Shown here: in pieces, positions 25,120 through 34,320 of the stretch | How positions within the stretch are numbered: the first letter of the stretch is position 1 | Layout of the letters: every line of letters starts with the position of its first letter | Origin: JALZUV01 sp964654855 | GTDB lineage: Bacteria > Pseudomonadota > Alphaproteobacteria > Rickettsiales > JALZUV01 | Length of the DNA stretch: 64,000 nt | Assembly (NCBI GenBank): GCA_964654855.1 | Contig: CAZZJS010000008.1 | Coordinates: forward strand, 1-64,000 | Direction of reading: 5' to 3' | The notes under the pieces: generated by a model | Databases searched by the model: none | What the model saw: the letters and a program-made list of their open reading frames with translations, nothing else | Told to the model about the DNA's origin: nothing | Translations under genes and position numbers: made by a program

Positions 25120-26703
25120 ATGAATCTTGAAGATCTAGAGGGTTGCATAGGTAAATTAAAGCAAGCGCTATCGACTGTTGATAATAAAAGCCCTGTTAAA
25201 ATTAGTGAACAGGCTTGGGAAAAAGTTATTGCTGGATACAGCTCCTTATACCCGAGAGACAATGTATTTGTAGTTGATGGCCATACATTGGTCACTTCCA
25301 CGTCCGAAGAACTCTCAAAGTATATCAGCTGTCAGGAGATACCTGTGTGGTTCTCAGCTTTAGGTTATTTTAAAGCACTGAAAGGTTACAAAGAAGCGCT
25401 TGACCAAATTGCCCAAAAAATGGGATTCGGAAAAAGAGATGACACAGAGGCTCGTGAAGTCTTTGCTTTGCTGCCTGATACCGACTGGCGAGTCAAACTT
25501 AAGTCAGAGCATGTACAGTTGATGGATCAGGTTATTGATTCTATATTTACTGCTGGTGACGCAAATAAGATTCAGCGCTTTATAAGTGATGGTGAGTGGT
25601 CAGGAATACACAAAAATGGTAAAACGGGCCGGCATTTAGAGCGAGACTTTGATTGGGCAGAGTCTGCAATAATGAAAGTAGTTGGTGTCACACAAACTGC
25701 TGCTGCCGGCAGGTTCAATTTATTAAAAGTATTAGATAATATTGAATTTAATCATTCAGACCTTACATACGGATCTACCCTTCCTCAACTTGTTACTAAA
25801 ACTAGCGAAGAACGCTTAAAAAGCGGTCAAAACGAGATTTTTTATGGAGCACCGGGTACTGGTAAATCTTATGTAATCAATCAAAAATGCGCTGCAAATA
25901 GTGCAAATGTAGTACGGACTGTTTTTCACTCGGATACTCAAAATAGTGATTTTATAGGAGCTTTAAAGCCAGCTACGAATGTTGATGGTGGCGTGTCTTA
26001 CCGGTTTTCTGCGGGGCCATTTGCGCTTGCGTTGTTAAGAGCTTACCAGAACCCTTCTGAGATGCATTATTTGGTCATTGAGGAGCTTAACCGTGCGCCA
26101 GCAGCATCTGTGTTTGGCGAATTATTTTTGTTATTAGACAGAGATGAAAGCGGCGCTAGTCAGTATGATGCTGACTTTCCATCCGAGGAATTCCAAAATT
26201 GGTGGAATGAAAGCACTGGAACTACTGGTGAAAAGTTAAAGCTACCCTCCAATCTTACTATATTTGCTTCAATGAATAGCGCAGACCAAGGGGTCTTTCC
26301 ATTAGACACAGCATTTAGACGTCGCTGGATGCAGACGTACGTTCCCATTGATTATGGAAATGCATCTGAGGGGAGTGTCGAAATTTCAATTGATGGCCCT
26401 GACCCTGTAAAGGTACAATGGAGCAAGTTTGTAGAAAAATTGAATTACTATCTAACAAATCAGTTGGGTGCCAGCATTCCAGAAGATCGCTTGGTCGGTC
26501 AAAGATTCTTATCACCTGCTGACTTGGAAGATGGCAAGCTCCCTGGCAAGCTTCTTATTTATCTTTGGGATGATGTTTTGAGACACCATGGTCGTGAGAT
26601 ACTGTTCAGCAAGTCGATTAAAACCTATGGAGACTTGGCACTTAAGGCTAATAGTGGTGATCTAATTTTCTCGACAAAATTTATAGAGATGATGAGTGAG
26701 TAG
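25120..26703 (+). CDS. McrB-like AAA+ NTPase of restriction system
   Basis: This is a 527-aa protein. The N-terminal 240 residues are unrecognised and likely hold DNA recognition. The AAA+ domain shows Walker A YGAPGTGKSY (about 243), Walker B YLVIEELNRAP (about 316) and the McrB-type sensor ASMNSADQGVFPLDTAFRRRW region (about 384-403). McrB-family motors use GTP or ATP to drive cleavage by a partner nuclease. TAAGGAG precedes the ATG. The stop overlaps the next gene's GTG start by 8 nt, so the nuclease partner is coupled. Confidence 0.9.
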   Translation: MNLEDLEGCIGKLKQALSTVDNKSPVKISEQAWEKVIAGYSSLYPRDNVFVVDGHTLVTSTSEELSKYISCQEIPVWFSALGYFKALKGYKEALDQIAQKMGFGKRDDTEAREVFALLPDTDWRVKLKSEHVQLMDQVIDSIFTAGDANKIQRFISDGEWSGIHKNGKTGRHLERDFDWAESAIMKVVGVTQTAAAGRFNLLKVLDNIEFNHSDLTYGSTLPQLVTKTSEERLKSGQNEIFYGAPGTGKSYVINQKCAANSANVVRTVFHSDTQNSDFIGALKPATNVDGGVSYRFSAGPFALALLRAYQNPSEMHYLVIEELNRAPAASVFGELFLLLDRDESGASQYDADFPSEEFQNWWNESTGTTGEKLKLPSNLTIFASMNSADQGVFPLDTAFRRRWMQTYVPIDYGNASEGSVEISIDGPDPVKVQWSKFVEKLNYYLTNQLGASIPEDRLVGQRFLSPADLEDGKLPGKLLIYLWDDVLRHHGREILFSKSIKTYGDLALKANSGDLIFSTKFIEMMSE

Positions 26704-27940
26704 CGAATCACCACTGATTCTTTATGATAGGCTCTCTATCGATAGTCTTCAGGATAAGTATCGGCCTTATTACGATTTGTTATTAGATAAAGACCCCCTT
26801 TCCATACAAGGAAAAAGAAGGTTGCATTTCTGTGGTATGGTATGTCCAAAAGGTGAGGCGCCAGCACTGTTTGTACCGCGAGGGTATGATAACAGTGAGG
26901 GCATAAGTGGAGCAAAATCTATAATGCAAATGCTTGCCAAGTACGGTAAGCAGCTTCCTAATAGGAAAGGAGAAAGCCATCAAAGTGATGGTAACTCTGC
27001 ATTCGCTTCTCTTGTTCTTGATATAGCTACGGATTATAAGCAAAATGGATTGTTCAGCCAGAGGGTTAAAATTAAAACAAATGCGCCTAAAGCTACTGAT
27101 TGGAAGAGAACACTGATAAAGTGCCTGCCTATGTTTTCTAACGATGGTTCGCCAGTTTATAGTCGAACCGTAGGTAATAAGTTCCTTGATCTTGCGCATA
27201 ATGATCTAGCAGTCATGCAAGCTGCTACTATTTGTGAAATAATTGAAACTCATGGCTGGTGGCTTGCGATAGATCAATCGGCAATATCCATGTTATCTAG
27301 AATCCCAAAGCCACGAGTTCCAAAAGAAGCGTATGCGTCAAAGCTTCGTCGTTTCAAGCAGTTGCTATATGATGAGTACTCACTTTCATTGGTAGACAAG
27401 ATCATTGCATATTGGGAATATGATGCTGGGCAGCATGATGGTAATATGCTCTGCGGCTTAAAAGATTTTTCATCTGTTTGGGAAAAGATGCTCAAAGACT
27501 TGGTAAGTGATGAGTCCAGTAAGTGGAACAGCTTAATCGCGAAGCCTGCCTATCAAGATCAGAATAATAATTTGAGGCCCCGTAGTAAGGGAGGGGTTAT
27601 TGATATTGTGGTAGAGGGTACAGATCGTATTGTGATCGCGGATGCCAAGTATTATGATGCATCAAGTGCGGAGAATGCACCAGGCTTGGGAGATATCCTT
27701 AAGCAGTCTTTTTATGTGCAAGCCGTCAGAAAGCTCATCGTTGATAAGAATATAGAAAGCTACTTTGTGTTTCCTGATAATCAACGAAAGAGCTATCTAA
27801 AAGAAACTAGTTTCACAGATATAAACATTAAAAGTGTAAATGGGTTGTCTGAAAAGACTAAATGCCTCTACGTGCCTATGAACACAGTTATTAACCGGTA
27901 TATTCAGGATGAGCGGTATAGTTGGTTACCTCCTCAGTGA
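26696..27940 (+). CDS. LlaJI/McrC-like restriction endonuclease subunit
   Basis: This is a 414-aa protein starting at GTG, because no in-frame ATG exists near the overlap. The C-terminal half has a PD-(D/E)xK site: GGVIDIVVEG (about 300) and RIVIADAKYYDA (about 312), with the helical GLGDILKQSFYVQAV region typical of McrC/LlaJI nucleases. With the McrB-like partner and the 5mC methylase it forms a BsuMI/LlaJI-type restriction-modification set. Overlap with the McrB gene supports a fixed stoichiometry. Confidence 0.85.
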   Translation: MSSESPLILYDRLSIDSLQDKYRPYYDLLLDKDPLSIQGKRRLHFCGMVCPKGEAPALFVPRGYDNSEGISGAKSIMQMLAKYGKQLPNRKGESHQSDGNSAFASLVLDIATDYKQNGLFSQRVKIKTNAPKATDWKRTLIKCLPMFSNDGSPVYSRTVGNKFLDLAHNDLAVMQAATICEIIETHGWWLAIDQSAISMLSRIPKPRVPKEAYASKLRRFKQLLYDEYSLSLVDKIIAYWEYDAGQHDGNMLCGLKDFSSVWEKMLKDLVSDESSKWNSLIAKPAYQDQNNNLRPRSKGGVIDIVVEGTDRIVIADAKYYDASSAENAPGLGDILKQSFYVQAVRKLIVDKNIESYFVFPDNQRKSYLKETSFTDINIKSVNGLSEKTKCLYVPMNTVINRYIQDERYSWLPPQ

Positions 27941-27991
27941 TGATAGCTTACAGTGCACTCCATTGTTTGATTTTGGTTAGACGATATGAAA

Positions 27992-28024
27992 AAATGCTGT
28001 TCAGCGTGACACTGAACAGCATTT
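27992..28024. terminator. Terminator between the RM operon and the AlpA-like gene
   Basis: AAATGCTGTTCAG pairs perfectly with CTGAACAGCATTT (13 bp) around a 7-nt loop. It separates convergent genes ending at 27940 (plus) and 28050 (minus), so it can serve both directions. Confidence 0.75.
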
Positions 28025-28049
28025 CAAGTAAATTCCTTAATTAATAAAA

Positions 28050-28280
28050 CTATTCATAGCACCATTGAGAAGGTCTCGGGTGAGTATACAAATTTTTAGT
28101 GATAAACAATTCTATGTCTTTAAGACGATAGCGTATACAACCTCTTGAAAAATATACAAACGGAAGCCCTCCAGCCGGCCCATACCCTGTACAACGCCCG
28201 TAAGATAGTGAAGAAGGGCTGATATGAAGAATTTCAGAAACCTCTTTAGTGGTTAGTAATGTTTTTTTATTTTGCTGCAT
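28050..28280 (-). CDS. AlpA-like HTH protein
   Basis: This is a 76-aa protein from the ATG giving MQQNKKTLLTTKEVSEILH; a start 51 nt upstream is not favoured. LLTTKEVSEILHISPSSLSY plus FVYFSRGCIRYRLKDIELFI is the AlpA/excisionase winged-helix pattern. It is a likely regulator or directionality factor of element A. The convergent terminator lies just past its stop. Confidence 0.75.
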   Translation of the reverse strand: MQQNKKTLLTTKEVSEILHISPSSLSYGRCTGYGPAGGLPFVYFSRGCIRYRLKDIELFITKNLYTHPRPSQWCYE

Positions 28281-29335
28281 GGCTTTAAATCTCCTATTGT
28301 TCACCGTTAACAAAATGAAGATCTGGAACAAAGTTGTACCCTTATCCAGATCTTCTGGATTAAGGTTACAACTGACGCATGTATATGCTGAAGTTACTAA
28401 ACGGTGCCCTAATGCAAGCTTTGCTTGCGGCTCATAACTCGCCCTAATTTAAACACAAAATATCATAGTCAAAAAATACGTCAACTATTTTTGGACTGAC
28501 TTAGTGTCTTAGTTAACGGCTTATCGCAATGGAGCCGCATAGGAGTTTGCAATTCTCATTTTCTGAAATATTTATTATCTGAGTAGGATGAGATACAGCA
28601 GAACAAAAACAATCAAATTTTCCTTGCAACATACTAATTTGGCATATTTGCTTTTGCAGCAGGTATTGAAAGTACTGTGGATGCAAAGGGTTGATCGTTT
28701 GGAGCAATCTTTGCCTGTTTTTATCAAGACGCCGTCTTCGTAAAGTGATGGGAGTTTTGCGTAGATTGGGCGTTTTACACCATCAATGGATAGTTTTGAG
28801 CATCTTTGGCGTAGCGGGTATCATACGATTAATCGAAGCAAAAAAGAAAATCCAAATTAAGAAATTAGTATCTAACGAACAAACTGCGCAGAAATTTCAG
28901 GGCAGGATTTCTTGGTTGGTTTCAGGGCAAAAAGCACAAAAAAAGCAGCTTTTCGGCAAGAACCAAGTGTTACTAACATACCCCTCAATCCCCATAGTCT
29001 TCTCTATTCCTATGAATAGCTAACTATCAATTCCTTTCAATCTAACTCCCTTTTTATCATTACACTGGAATACAGAATCACTTTTAGAAAAACCTGTGAA
29101 TGTTGATACAGCAAATAGCACTCAATCACTGCAATAGCAGCTTAATGTGTAACATGCTAATTTAACAATGAAGGAACGATGCAAATGAATGATATGCATG
29201 GAAGGAGGTTTTAATCCTGCGCAAATACGTCCAGTGGACGCCAAACCAATCAAGGCTAGCTTTTGCACACTGAATCGACATAATATCGTTTATAGAAAGA
29301 AAAGCAGATGCTAGAGATAAAACTGAGATTGTACC
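28281..29335. other. Gene-free 1-kb region of element A
   Basis: No credible gene is seen. The open frames at 28513-28707 (minus) and 28691-29023 (plus) lack ribosome binding sites and recognisable composition. An imperfect inverted repeat at 28468-28498 (AGTCAAAAAATA with TATTTTTGGACT) lies about 190 bp upstream of the AlpA-like gene. A small CGTCC-AGT-GGACG hairpin lies near 29229-29241. The content may be regulatory or decayed. Confidence 0.4.
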
Positions 29336-30619
29336 ATGACAGAATCCACCATTGCTTGCCCACAATGTTCTCACAAGATTGAACTTACTTCATCGTTGAA
29401 GGATTCTTTAGCGGCACCTTTATTAGCGGATGCGCAGAAACAGTTTGAAGAACGCCTAGCACTTAAAGATACAGACATCGAACAACGTGAAGCGAGTTTG
29501 CGAGAACAACAACAAGCCATTAAAGCGGCACAGCAGGCTATCGATAAGCAGGTGGAAGAGAAGTTAGATGCAGAACGCGCTAATGTCGCCAAGCAAGAGG
29601 CTGACAAAGCCAAACGTGCCGCACAATTAGACATACAGGCAGAGAAAGATAAAGCCGTTGAGTTACAGGAGTTACTTAGCCAGCGTGACCAGAAGCTAGA
29701 AGAAGCCCGCAAGCAACAAGCTGATTTTTTAAAGCAACAGCGCGCGTTGGAAGAGAAAGAGCGTGAAGTCGAACTAACCATCCAAAAGCAGGTAACAGCG
29801 ACACTTGGTCAAGAACGCACGAAGATGCAGCAGGAAGTAACGGCAGCTAGTGAATTAAAGCTACGTGAGAAAGAAGAACAAATGGAGTCGATGAAGCGCA
29901 CCATTGAAGAGTTAAAGAAAAAGGGTGAGCGTGGATCACAGCAACTTCAAGGTGAAGTCGTGGAGATGCAGTTAGAAGAAGAGTTACAAGCTCGCTTTAG
30001 TCATGATGTGATTACTCCTGTGCCTAAAGGTGAGCATGGCGGTGACGTGCTGCAAACCGTTTGCCAAGTTACGGGCATAGAGTGTGGAAAAATCTTATGG
30101 GAAACTAAGCGCACCAAAAACTGGACAGAAGGCTGGTTATCTAAACTGCGTGATGATCAACGTGCAGCTAAAGCAGAAATTGCTTTGATGATGTCCTACG
30201 CTTTACCTGCTGATGTCCAAACATTCGACCAACGTGATGGTGTTTGGATATGTGCACCACAATATGCAGTGCCGCTTGTAACAGCGCTACGTCATACGTT
30301 ATTGGAAGTTGCTAATAGCAAACAGTCGCAAGTGGGTCAGAAGTCGAAGATGGAATTGGTATATGCTTACCTAACGGGGCCGCAGTTCAGACACCGTGTA
30401 GAAGCGATTATTGAGAAGTTCGATGACATGCAAGCCGATCTAGTCAAAGAGAAGCGTTTTACTCAAAAGCAATGGGCTAAGCGCGAAACGCAGATGCAAG
30501 GAGTACTAGACTCCACTATCGGTATGTATGGTGACTTACAAGGTATTGCAGGCAAAGCGTTGCAAGAAATTGATGGGCTGGATGTTCCGTTGCTAGAAGC
30601 TGATGAAGAAGCGGCGTAG
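29336..30619 (+). CDS. DUF2130 family protein, coiled coil plus nuclease-like domain
   Basis: This 427-aa protein starts with a short zinc-ribbon half-site (CPQCSHKIEL). It continues as a long coiled coil (about residues 35-205, Glu/Lys/Gln-rich) and ends in the DUF2130 domain: EEELQARFSHDVITPVPKGE, GGDVLQTV, KILWETKRTKNWTEGWL (about 252), and a later ERKAF-like helical part. The WETK segment looks like the ExK of a restriction-endonuclease fold. Function in the family is unknown. It is isolated on the plus strand with its own terminator. Confidence 0.8.
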   Translation: MTESTIACPQCSHKIELTSSLKDSLAAPLLADAQKQFEERLALKDTDIEQREASLREQQQAIKAAQQAIDKQVEEKLDAERANVAKQEADKAKRAAQLDIQAEKDKAVELQELLSQRDQKLEEARKQQADFLKQQRALEEKEREVELTIQKQVTATLGQERTKMQQEVTAASELKLREKEEQMESMKRTIEELKKKGERGSQQLQGEVVEMQLEEELQARFSHDVITPVPKGEHGGDVLQTVCQVTGIECGKILWETKRTKNWTEGWLSKLRDDQRAAKAEIALMMSYALPADVQTFDQRDGVWICAPQYAVPLVTALRHTLLEVANSKQSQVGQKSKMELVYAYLTGPQFRHRVEAIIEKFDDMQADLVKEKRFTQKQWAKRETQMQGVLDSTIGMYGDLQGIAGKALQEIDGLDVPLLEADEEAA

Positions 30620-30659
30620 TCTGTAGTAAAGGAAATTACTGTCATCGGTGCGGCACAAA

Positions 30660-30685
30660 AAGGGCGACCCCGAAAGACCGCCCTT
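30660..30685. terminator. Convergent terminator after the DUF2130 and Rep genes
   Basis: AAGGGCG (30660-30666) pairs with CGCCCTT (30679-30685). It lies between gene ends at 30619 (plus) and 30725 (minus), preceded by AAAA. It is a likely bidirectional terminator. Confidence 0.65.
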
Positions 30686-30724
30686 AGGTTTGCAATTTAC
30701 ACTGCTAGTTAAAGTTGGTGGGCG

Positions 30725-31828
30725 TTACGCCCAGTCAATTTCCCCTGAATTATAGCGCTTCATACCTTTGAAGATAAAACGATTTGAATACCCTAGCGCA
30801 TCCCAAAAAGTGTAAACTTCTTTTACCTCTAAATCCTTCATAGGATTCCCTTTATTATCAAGATTAACGAAATTTGTTGTAGGATTAATATCAAACCCTT
30901 TTTGTTCAAGGTAGCGCTTAATAGAATAGGTTGCCACACGATAAATTCCCATCATAGCACGTACGTATTTGGGACTACCTGGTTTGCATTGCAAGGCACG
31001 AATCTTTTTCCCTTCAAGGTTAAGATTCTGCAATTTAACATGCACCCTATAAGGTGGATAAGAAGATGCCGAGTGATCATTCTTACAGAATATTGTTTTG
31101 ATGCTGTCACGAATTTTGTTTATGTCATCCTTTGGGTCGCGGATTAAAAACCCGTGCCAATGTAAATGACCGAAGCCATACTCGTGTTCACCGTGGGGGT
31201 AGTTGTATGAAATGTCGAGTCCTAAACCAATGACTACATTCTCTAGAGCTGGATGACGACGAATGCGGTCACCTGTTTTGCGACATTGATCTGTAGAAAA
31301 ACTCCGTTTTATGTTTGGTAAAACCTTTTTAAGTTTTTCTGCTGTTTCTGGTAGACGATCAATGGGTATTGCATATTTCGGAGGAATAATAGTCATATGG
31401 TAAATTGCATCTGAACGGCAAGTCTCCACTAAACGAGTCATTTGATATGCATGACTCATACGTAAATATGCAGAGCAAGCTGGACAAATGAATTGATCGC
31501 ATGGCGTATGGTCCGACAATTTATTACGATTTGGGTACATCTGATTTTTCAGCATAAAGTTTGCTAATTCGCACTCTTTCAGCTTGTTTAGCGCCTTATA
31601 AAGACGCTTATCAATTTTAAGTAATTTTTCTGTTTTCTTTATATTACGAATGATCGACTTTGCAGATTCAAAGCCTTTCTTTTTGTCTTTCTCACATACA
31701 ATCTTCTTATTCTCCTGACGAGTAAATGCATTATATTCACGCATAAGAGCAAACGCTTCTTTCCCATGGTTTTTTAGAATACTCTCGGTCAAATTTTGCT
31801 TTTTTGGTTTGGGTTTCTTGACAGTCAT
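30725..31828 (-). CDS. HUH-type replication initiator (Rep)
   Basis: This 367-aa protein has a basic N terminus, then a CPAC zinc-like knuckle (FICPACSAY, about residue 109), HMTIIPPKY (about 143), the metal-binding HxH in GHLHWHGFLI (about 219-228) and a candidate catalytic Tyr in VATYSIKRYLEQ (about 298-309). This is the order of rolling-circle Rep nucleases, which nick the origin and covalently bind DNA. It starts on the last base of the upstream HTH gene's stop (TAATG). It would replicate element A. A transposase-like relative cannot be excluded. Confidence 0.75.
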   Translation of the reverse strand: MTVKKPKPKKQNLTESILKNHGKEAFALMREYNAFTRQENKKIVCEKDKKKGFESAKSIIRNIKKTEKLLKIDKRLYKALNKLKECELANFMLKNQMYPNRNKLSDHTPCDQFICPACSAYLRMSHAYQMTRLVETCRSDAIYHMTIIPPKYAIPIDRLPETAEKLKKVLPNIKRSFSTDQCRKTGDRIRRHPALENVVIGLGLDISYNYPHGEHEYGFGHLHWHGFLIRDPKDDINKIRDSIKTIFCKNDHSASSYPPYRVHVKLQNLNLEGKKIRALQCKPGSPKYVRAMMGIYRVATYSIKRYLEQKGFDINPTTNFVNLDNKGNPMKDLEVKEVYTFWDALGYSNRFIFKGMKRYNSGEIDWA

Positions 31829-32316
31829 TACGCACCCCCATTCAGTTGGTTGAGGTTATCACGAAGATACGCTTCAACATCGCTGCGGTGATAGCGGACA
31901 AGTGAGCCAATTTTATGATACGGAAGATTTATGCCTAAACCGCTATAGCGCGACTTCTGTAAAGGCTTCACTGAAATACGAAGATAGTGAGCGACTTCCT
32001 TTTCAGTCATTAGATCATGCATCTCAGACAGGTTCTTGGTTTGTGCCGTGGATAAGGTTGTTGCTTTAACCGCAAAGGACAAAATCTTGTCGATCAGCTT
32101 CTGTACACTGAAGCGTTCGGGTTTACCTTCTTCATTGATAAGCGTCATAGGTTCAACAGGTTCTTCGACGCGGACAACACCAAGTCCATCAAACTCCTTG
32201 TGATAGGTGATACGGGTAGTCAATGAGGACTTTGCCCCATAATTAATGTGAATCATGATATGATTCCCTTCTGCCCACTCAGGTTTCCGGAATCCCATGT
32301 AAAAGCGAGTGAGCAT
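31828..32316 (-). CDS. HTH protein coupled to Rep
   Basis: This is a 162-aa protein whose N-terminal half has no recognised fold. The C-terminal half is an AlpA/excisionase-like domain (MTEKEVAHYLRISVKPLQKS, then HKIGSLVRYHRSDVEAYL). The internal ATG at 32256 (MIHINYG) is an alternative start. It probably regulates Rep or binds at the origin. The TAATG overlap couples it to the Rep gene. Confidence 0.75.
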   Translation of the reverse strand: MLTRFYMGFRKPEWAEGNHIMIHINYGAKSSLTTRITYHKEFDGLGVVRVEEPVEPMTLINEEGKPERFSVQKLIDKILSFAVKATTLSTAQTKNLSEMHDLMTEKEVAHYLRISVKPLQKSRYSGLGINLPYHKIGSLVRYHRSDVEAYLRDNLNQLNGGA

Positions 32317-32551
32317 GCCCTTTAATGGGTATACTCACGGAACTTAAAGCATTTGCTAGAAGCGGCTTTGCCTAAAAGCCTGTCGTGTACAATCTAAATT
32401 ATTATCAAACATGTTGCTTGAAAGAATTTAAGTTAGGTAGATAACTTTGGCTTAACGCTACCCTCATTAGTACATGCACGATCATACACTAATATCTGTT
32501 AAGGAGTCAAGATTTTGGCATGCTGTTTTTTTACTAAATTTAGCAAACGCT

Positions 32552-32929
32552 TTATGAAGACTCAGGTTTTCCAAATATTTTTTCTGCATCAGTAATTTGC
32601 TGATACCAATAGTCTTGCTGTTCTGCTGGCTGTGAAGCTACAACTTGAAATATTCTATAAGCGTTAGCACTCACATCTTTGCTTTCAGAATCAAACGAGA
32701 ATAAATCACGCATCTCGACACGTAATAGTCTTGAAGCTTTATAAGCGACTTCAATAGGGCAGCGATTCTCACCGCGCTCTATGCGTGAAATATGTTCTTT
32801 AGAAACGCCTACTGAATCAGCTAATGTTTGCTGAGTAATTCCCGCAATACCGCGAAGCGTTTTCAGGCGTTTACCAAATAGCTTTAATAATTTTTTCTTT
32901 TCCACCGCAATATAATCGCATATTGCCAC
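32552..32929 (-). CDS. XRE-family transcriptional regulator
   Basis: This is a 125-aa protein from GTG, five nt after GGAAG; a longer frame to 33019 would overlap the divergent promoter region. LRGIAGITQQTLADSVGVSKEHISRIERGE is a textbook XRE HTH, and a helical C-terminal part follows. It is divergent from the SHOCT genes and could repress them and itself. A repressor role in element A control is inferred. Confidence 0.8.
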   Translation of the reverse strand: MAICDYIAVEKKKLLKLFGKRLKTLRGIAGITQQTLADSVGVSKEHISRIERGENRCPIEVAYKASRLLRVEMRDLFSFDSESKDVSANAYRIFQVVASQPAEQQDYWYQQITDAEKIFGKPESS

Positions 32930-33030
32930 TGAACTTCCACGCCATTTACTGTTGATTTTAATGCAGGTTTTGCTAAATAATCGTGATAATTGCCTACTTG
33001 TGGCGATACCTAGAAACAAAATGGTGAAAT

Positions 33031-33669
33031 ATGATGCCTAAGATCGAAGAATTATCGCAGCTAAATGAGCTACGTAAACAGGGGGCTTTAAGCGAAGCTG
33101 AGTTTGAAGCGCAGAAGAAAAAGATTCTGGAAGGTGATGCTGAAACAGCAGAACGAGCTGCATCAGAAGAAACATCCAAGCAAGGTAAGTCCAAGTACGT
33201 AAACTGGGAAGATGTACCGCTAAAGCATAAGTTCTGGCTCCATATGTTGTTGGGATTGTTTGCAGGGCCGCTTGGGGTGATCCCATTTGCGCTATTCCCA
33301 TCCTATATGAAGAACAAAAAAGGCGGCGTTGATCGGGCCGGTAAAGCGATGAAAGCTCTCTTTGCTTGCGGCTTTGTTATTTTGTGGGTGATTGCTGTTT
33401 TTAATCCAAGTTCTGATTTTACCTTGCCGTTATGCGATAGTGCCGCAGTGGAACAGACGCTTGGTCAGTTAGTCGCAAACGGCCCACAAAGTAAACTGGT
33501 GAATATCAAGCTACTGCAAGTCACGAATGCCGCAGAGATTTCTTATGATGCACAGCTTCTTGAGCGCGCTTGTACTGCTGATCTACTGTTAAATACAGGC
33601 AATGAGTCCGTGCGCTTTAAAGTCACTAAAGGCAAAGCGTTTGGCACATTCCTAGTGCAGACATTCTAA
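33031..33669 (+). CDS. SHOCT-domain membrane protein, paralogue 1
   Basis: This is a 212-aa protein. Residues 4-34 form a SHOCT motif (LSQLNELRKQGALSEAEFEA, then QKKKIL). Two membrane segments follow (about 70-90 and 108-125), then a soluble C-terminal domain with two cysteines (LPLCDS and RACTAD). It is paralogous along its length to the next gene, 3 bp away. SHOCT is an oligomerisation module, and the soluble domain is unknown. Confidence 0.75.
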   Translation: MMPKIEELSQLNELRKQGALSEAEFEAQKKKILEGDAETAERAASEETSKQGKSKYVNWEDVPLKHKFWLHMLLGLFAGPLGVIPFALFPSYMKNKKGGVDRAGKAMKALFACGFVILWVIAVFNPSSDFTLPLCDSAAVEQTLGQLVANGPQSKLVNIKLLQVTNAAEISYDAQLLERACTADLLLNTGNESVRFKVTKGKAFGTFLVQTF

Positions 33670-33672
33670 GTT

Positions 33673-34305
33673 ATGCCCAGCACCGATGAACTGATTAAGC
33701 TGAGTCAACTGCATCAGGATGGCATCCTAACGCAGGAAGAGTTCGAAGCTGAAAAGCAGAAGATTCTAAATGTTACGCCTACTACGCAAAAGCATGTTCC
33801 AGCTTCGGAAGTCGAAGTAACGCTGCTGAAAGGCTGGGATGATATACCACTGCGGTGGAAGCTGTGGTTCCAGCTTATAGTGAGTATTTTCCTGCCGCTA
33901 ATAGGATTGTTGTTGATGGTGTTCTTACCCTCCTATTCCAAGACAGAAGATGAAAAAGCACAAAAGGTTAGGAATACATCAAAGAGCATTTATATGGTGG
34001 CCATTCTAGCTGCATGGGGGCTGTTTGTACTAGTGGAAAGCGTAACCTTCCCTGAATGTGACAGCAGCAGGGTAATAGAGCGTTTAGACACGCTTATCGA
34101 GAAAGAGCCTTTATTGAAATTCGCTAATATTAAGCCGCTATGGCATGTGGTAGTGTCTGAGACTTCCTATGATGAAGGTGCTGGCAAGCGTGTTTGTAAA
34201 ACAGAAATGCTGCTGGAGAATGGCAAGGACTTCACAATACGCTATGAGCTAATAGAAGAAGTCACTGAAGCGGGCGCCTTTTCGATAAACTTGCTCTATA
34301 AGTGA
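33673..34305 (+). CDS. SHOCT-domain membrane protein, paralogue 2
   Basis: This 210-aa protein has the same architecture as its neighbour: SHOCT start LIKLSQLHQDGILTQEEFEA, WDDIPLRWKLWF before two membrane segments, the conserved SYxxKxxDEKAxK-like basic linker, and a C-terminal domain with FPECDSSRV and KRVCKTEML cysteines aligned with paralogue 1. Sequence drift suggests an old tandem duplication. The pair may form a heteromeric membrane complex. Confidence 0.75.
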   Translation: MPSTDELIKLSQLHQDGILTQEEFEAEKQKILNVTPTTQKHVPASEVEVTLLKGWDDIPLRWKLWFQLIVSIFLPLIGLLLMVFLPSYSKTEDEKAQKVRNTSKSIYMVAILAAWGLFVLVESVTFPECDSSRVIERLDTLIEKEPLLKFANIKPLWHVVVSETSYDEGAGKRVCKTEMLLENGKDFTIRYELIEEVTEAGAFSINLLYK

Positions 34306-34320
34306 TGCTGTCATAGATGA

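Noticed and set aside
28691..29023. 110-aa plus-strand frame
   Set aside because: Starts at TTG without a ribosome binding site and shows no domain; treated as non-coding.
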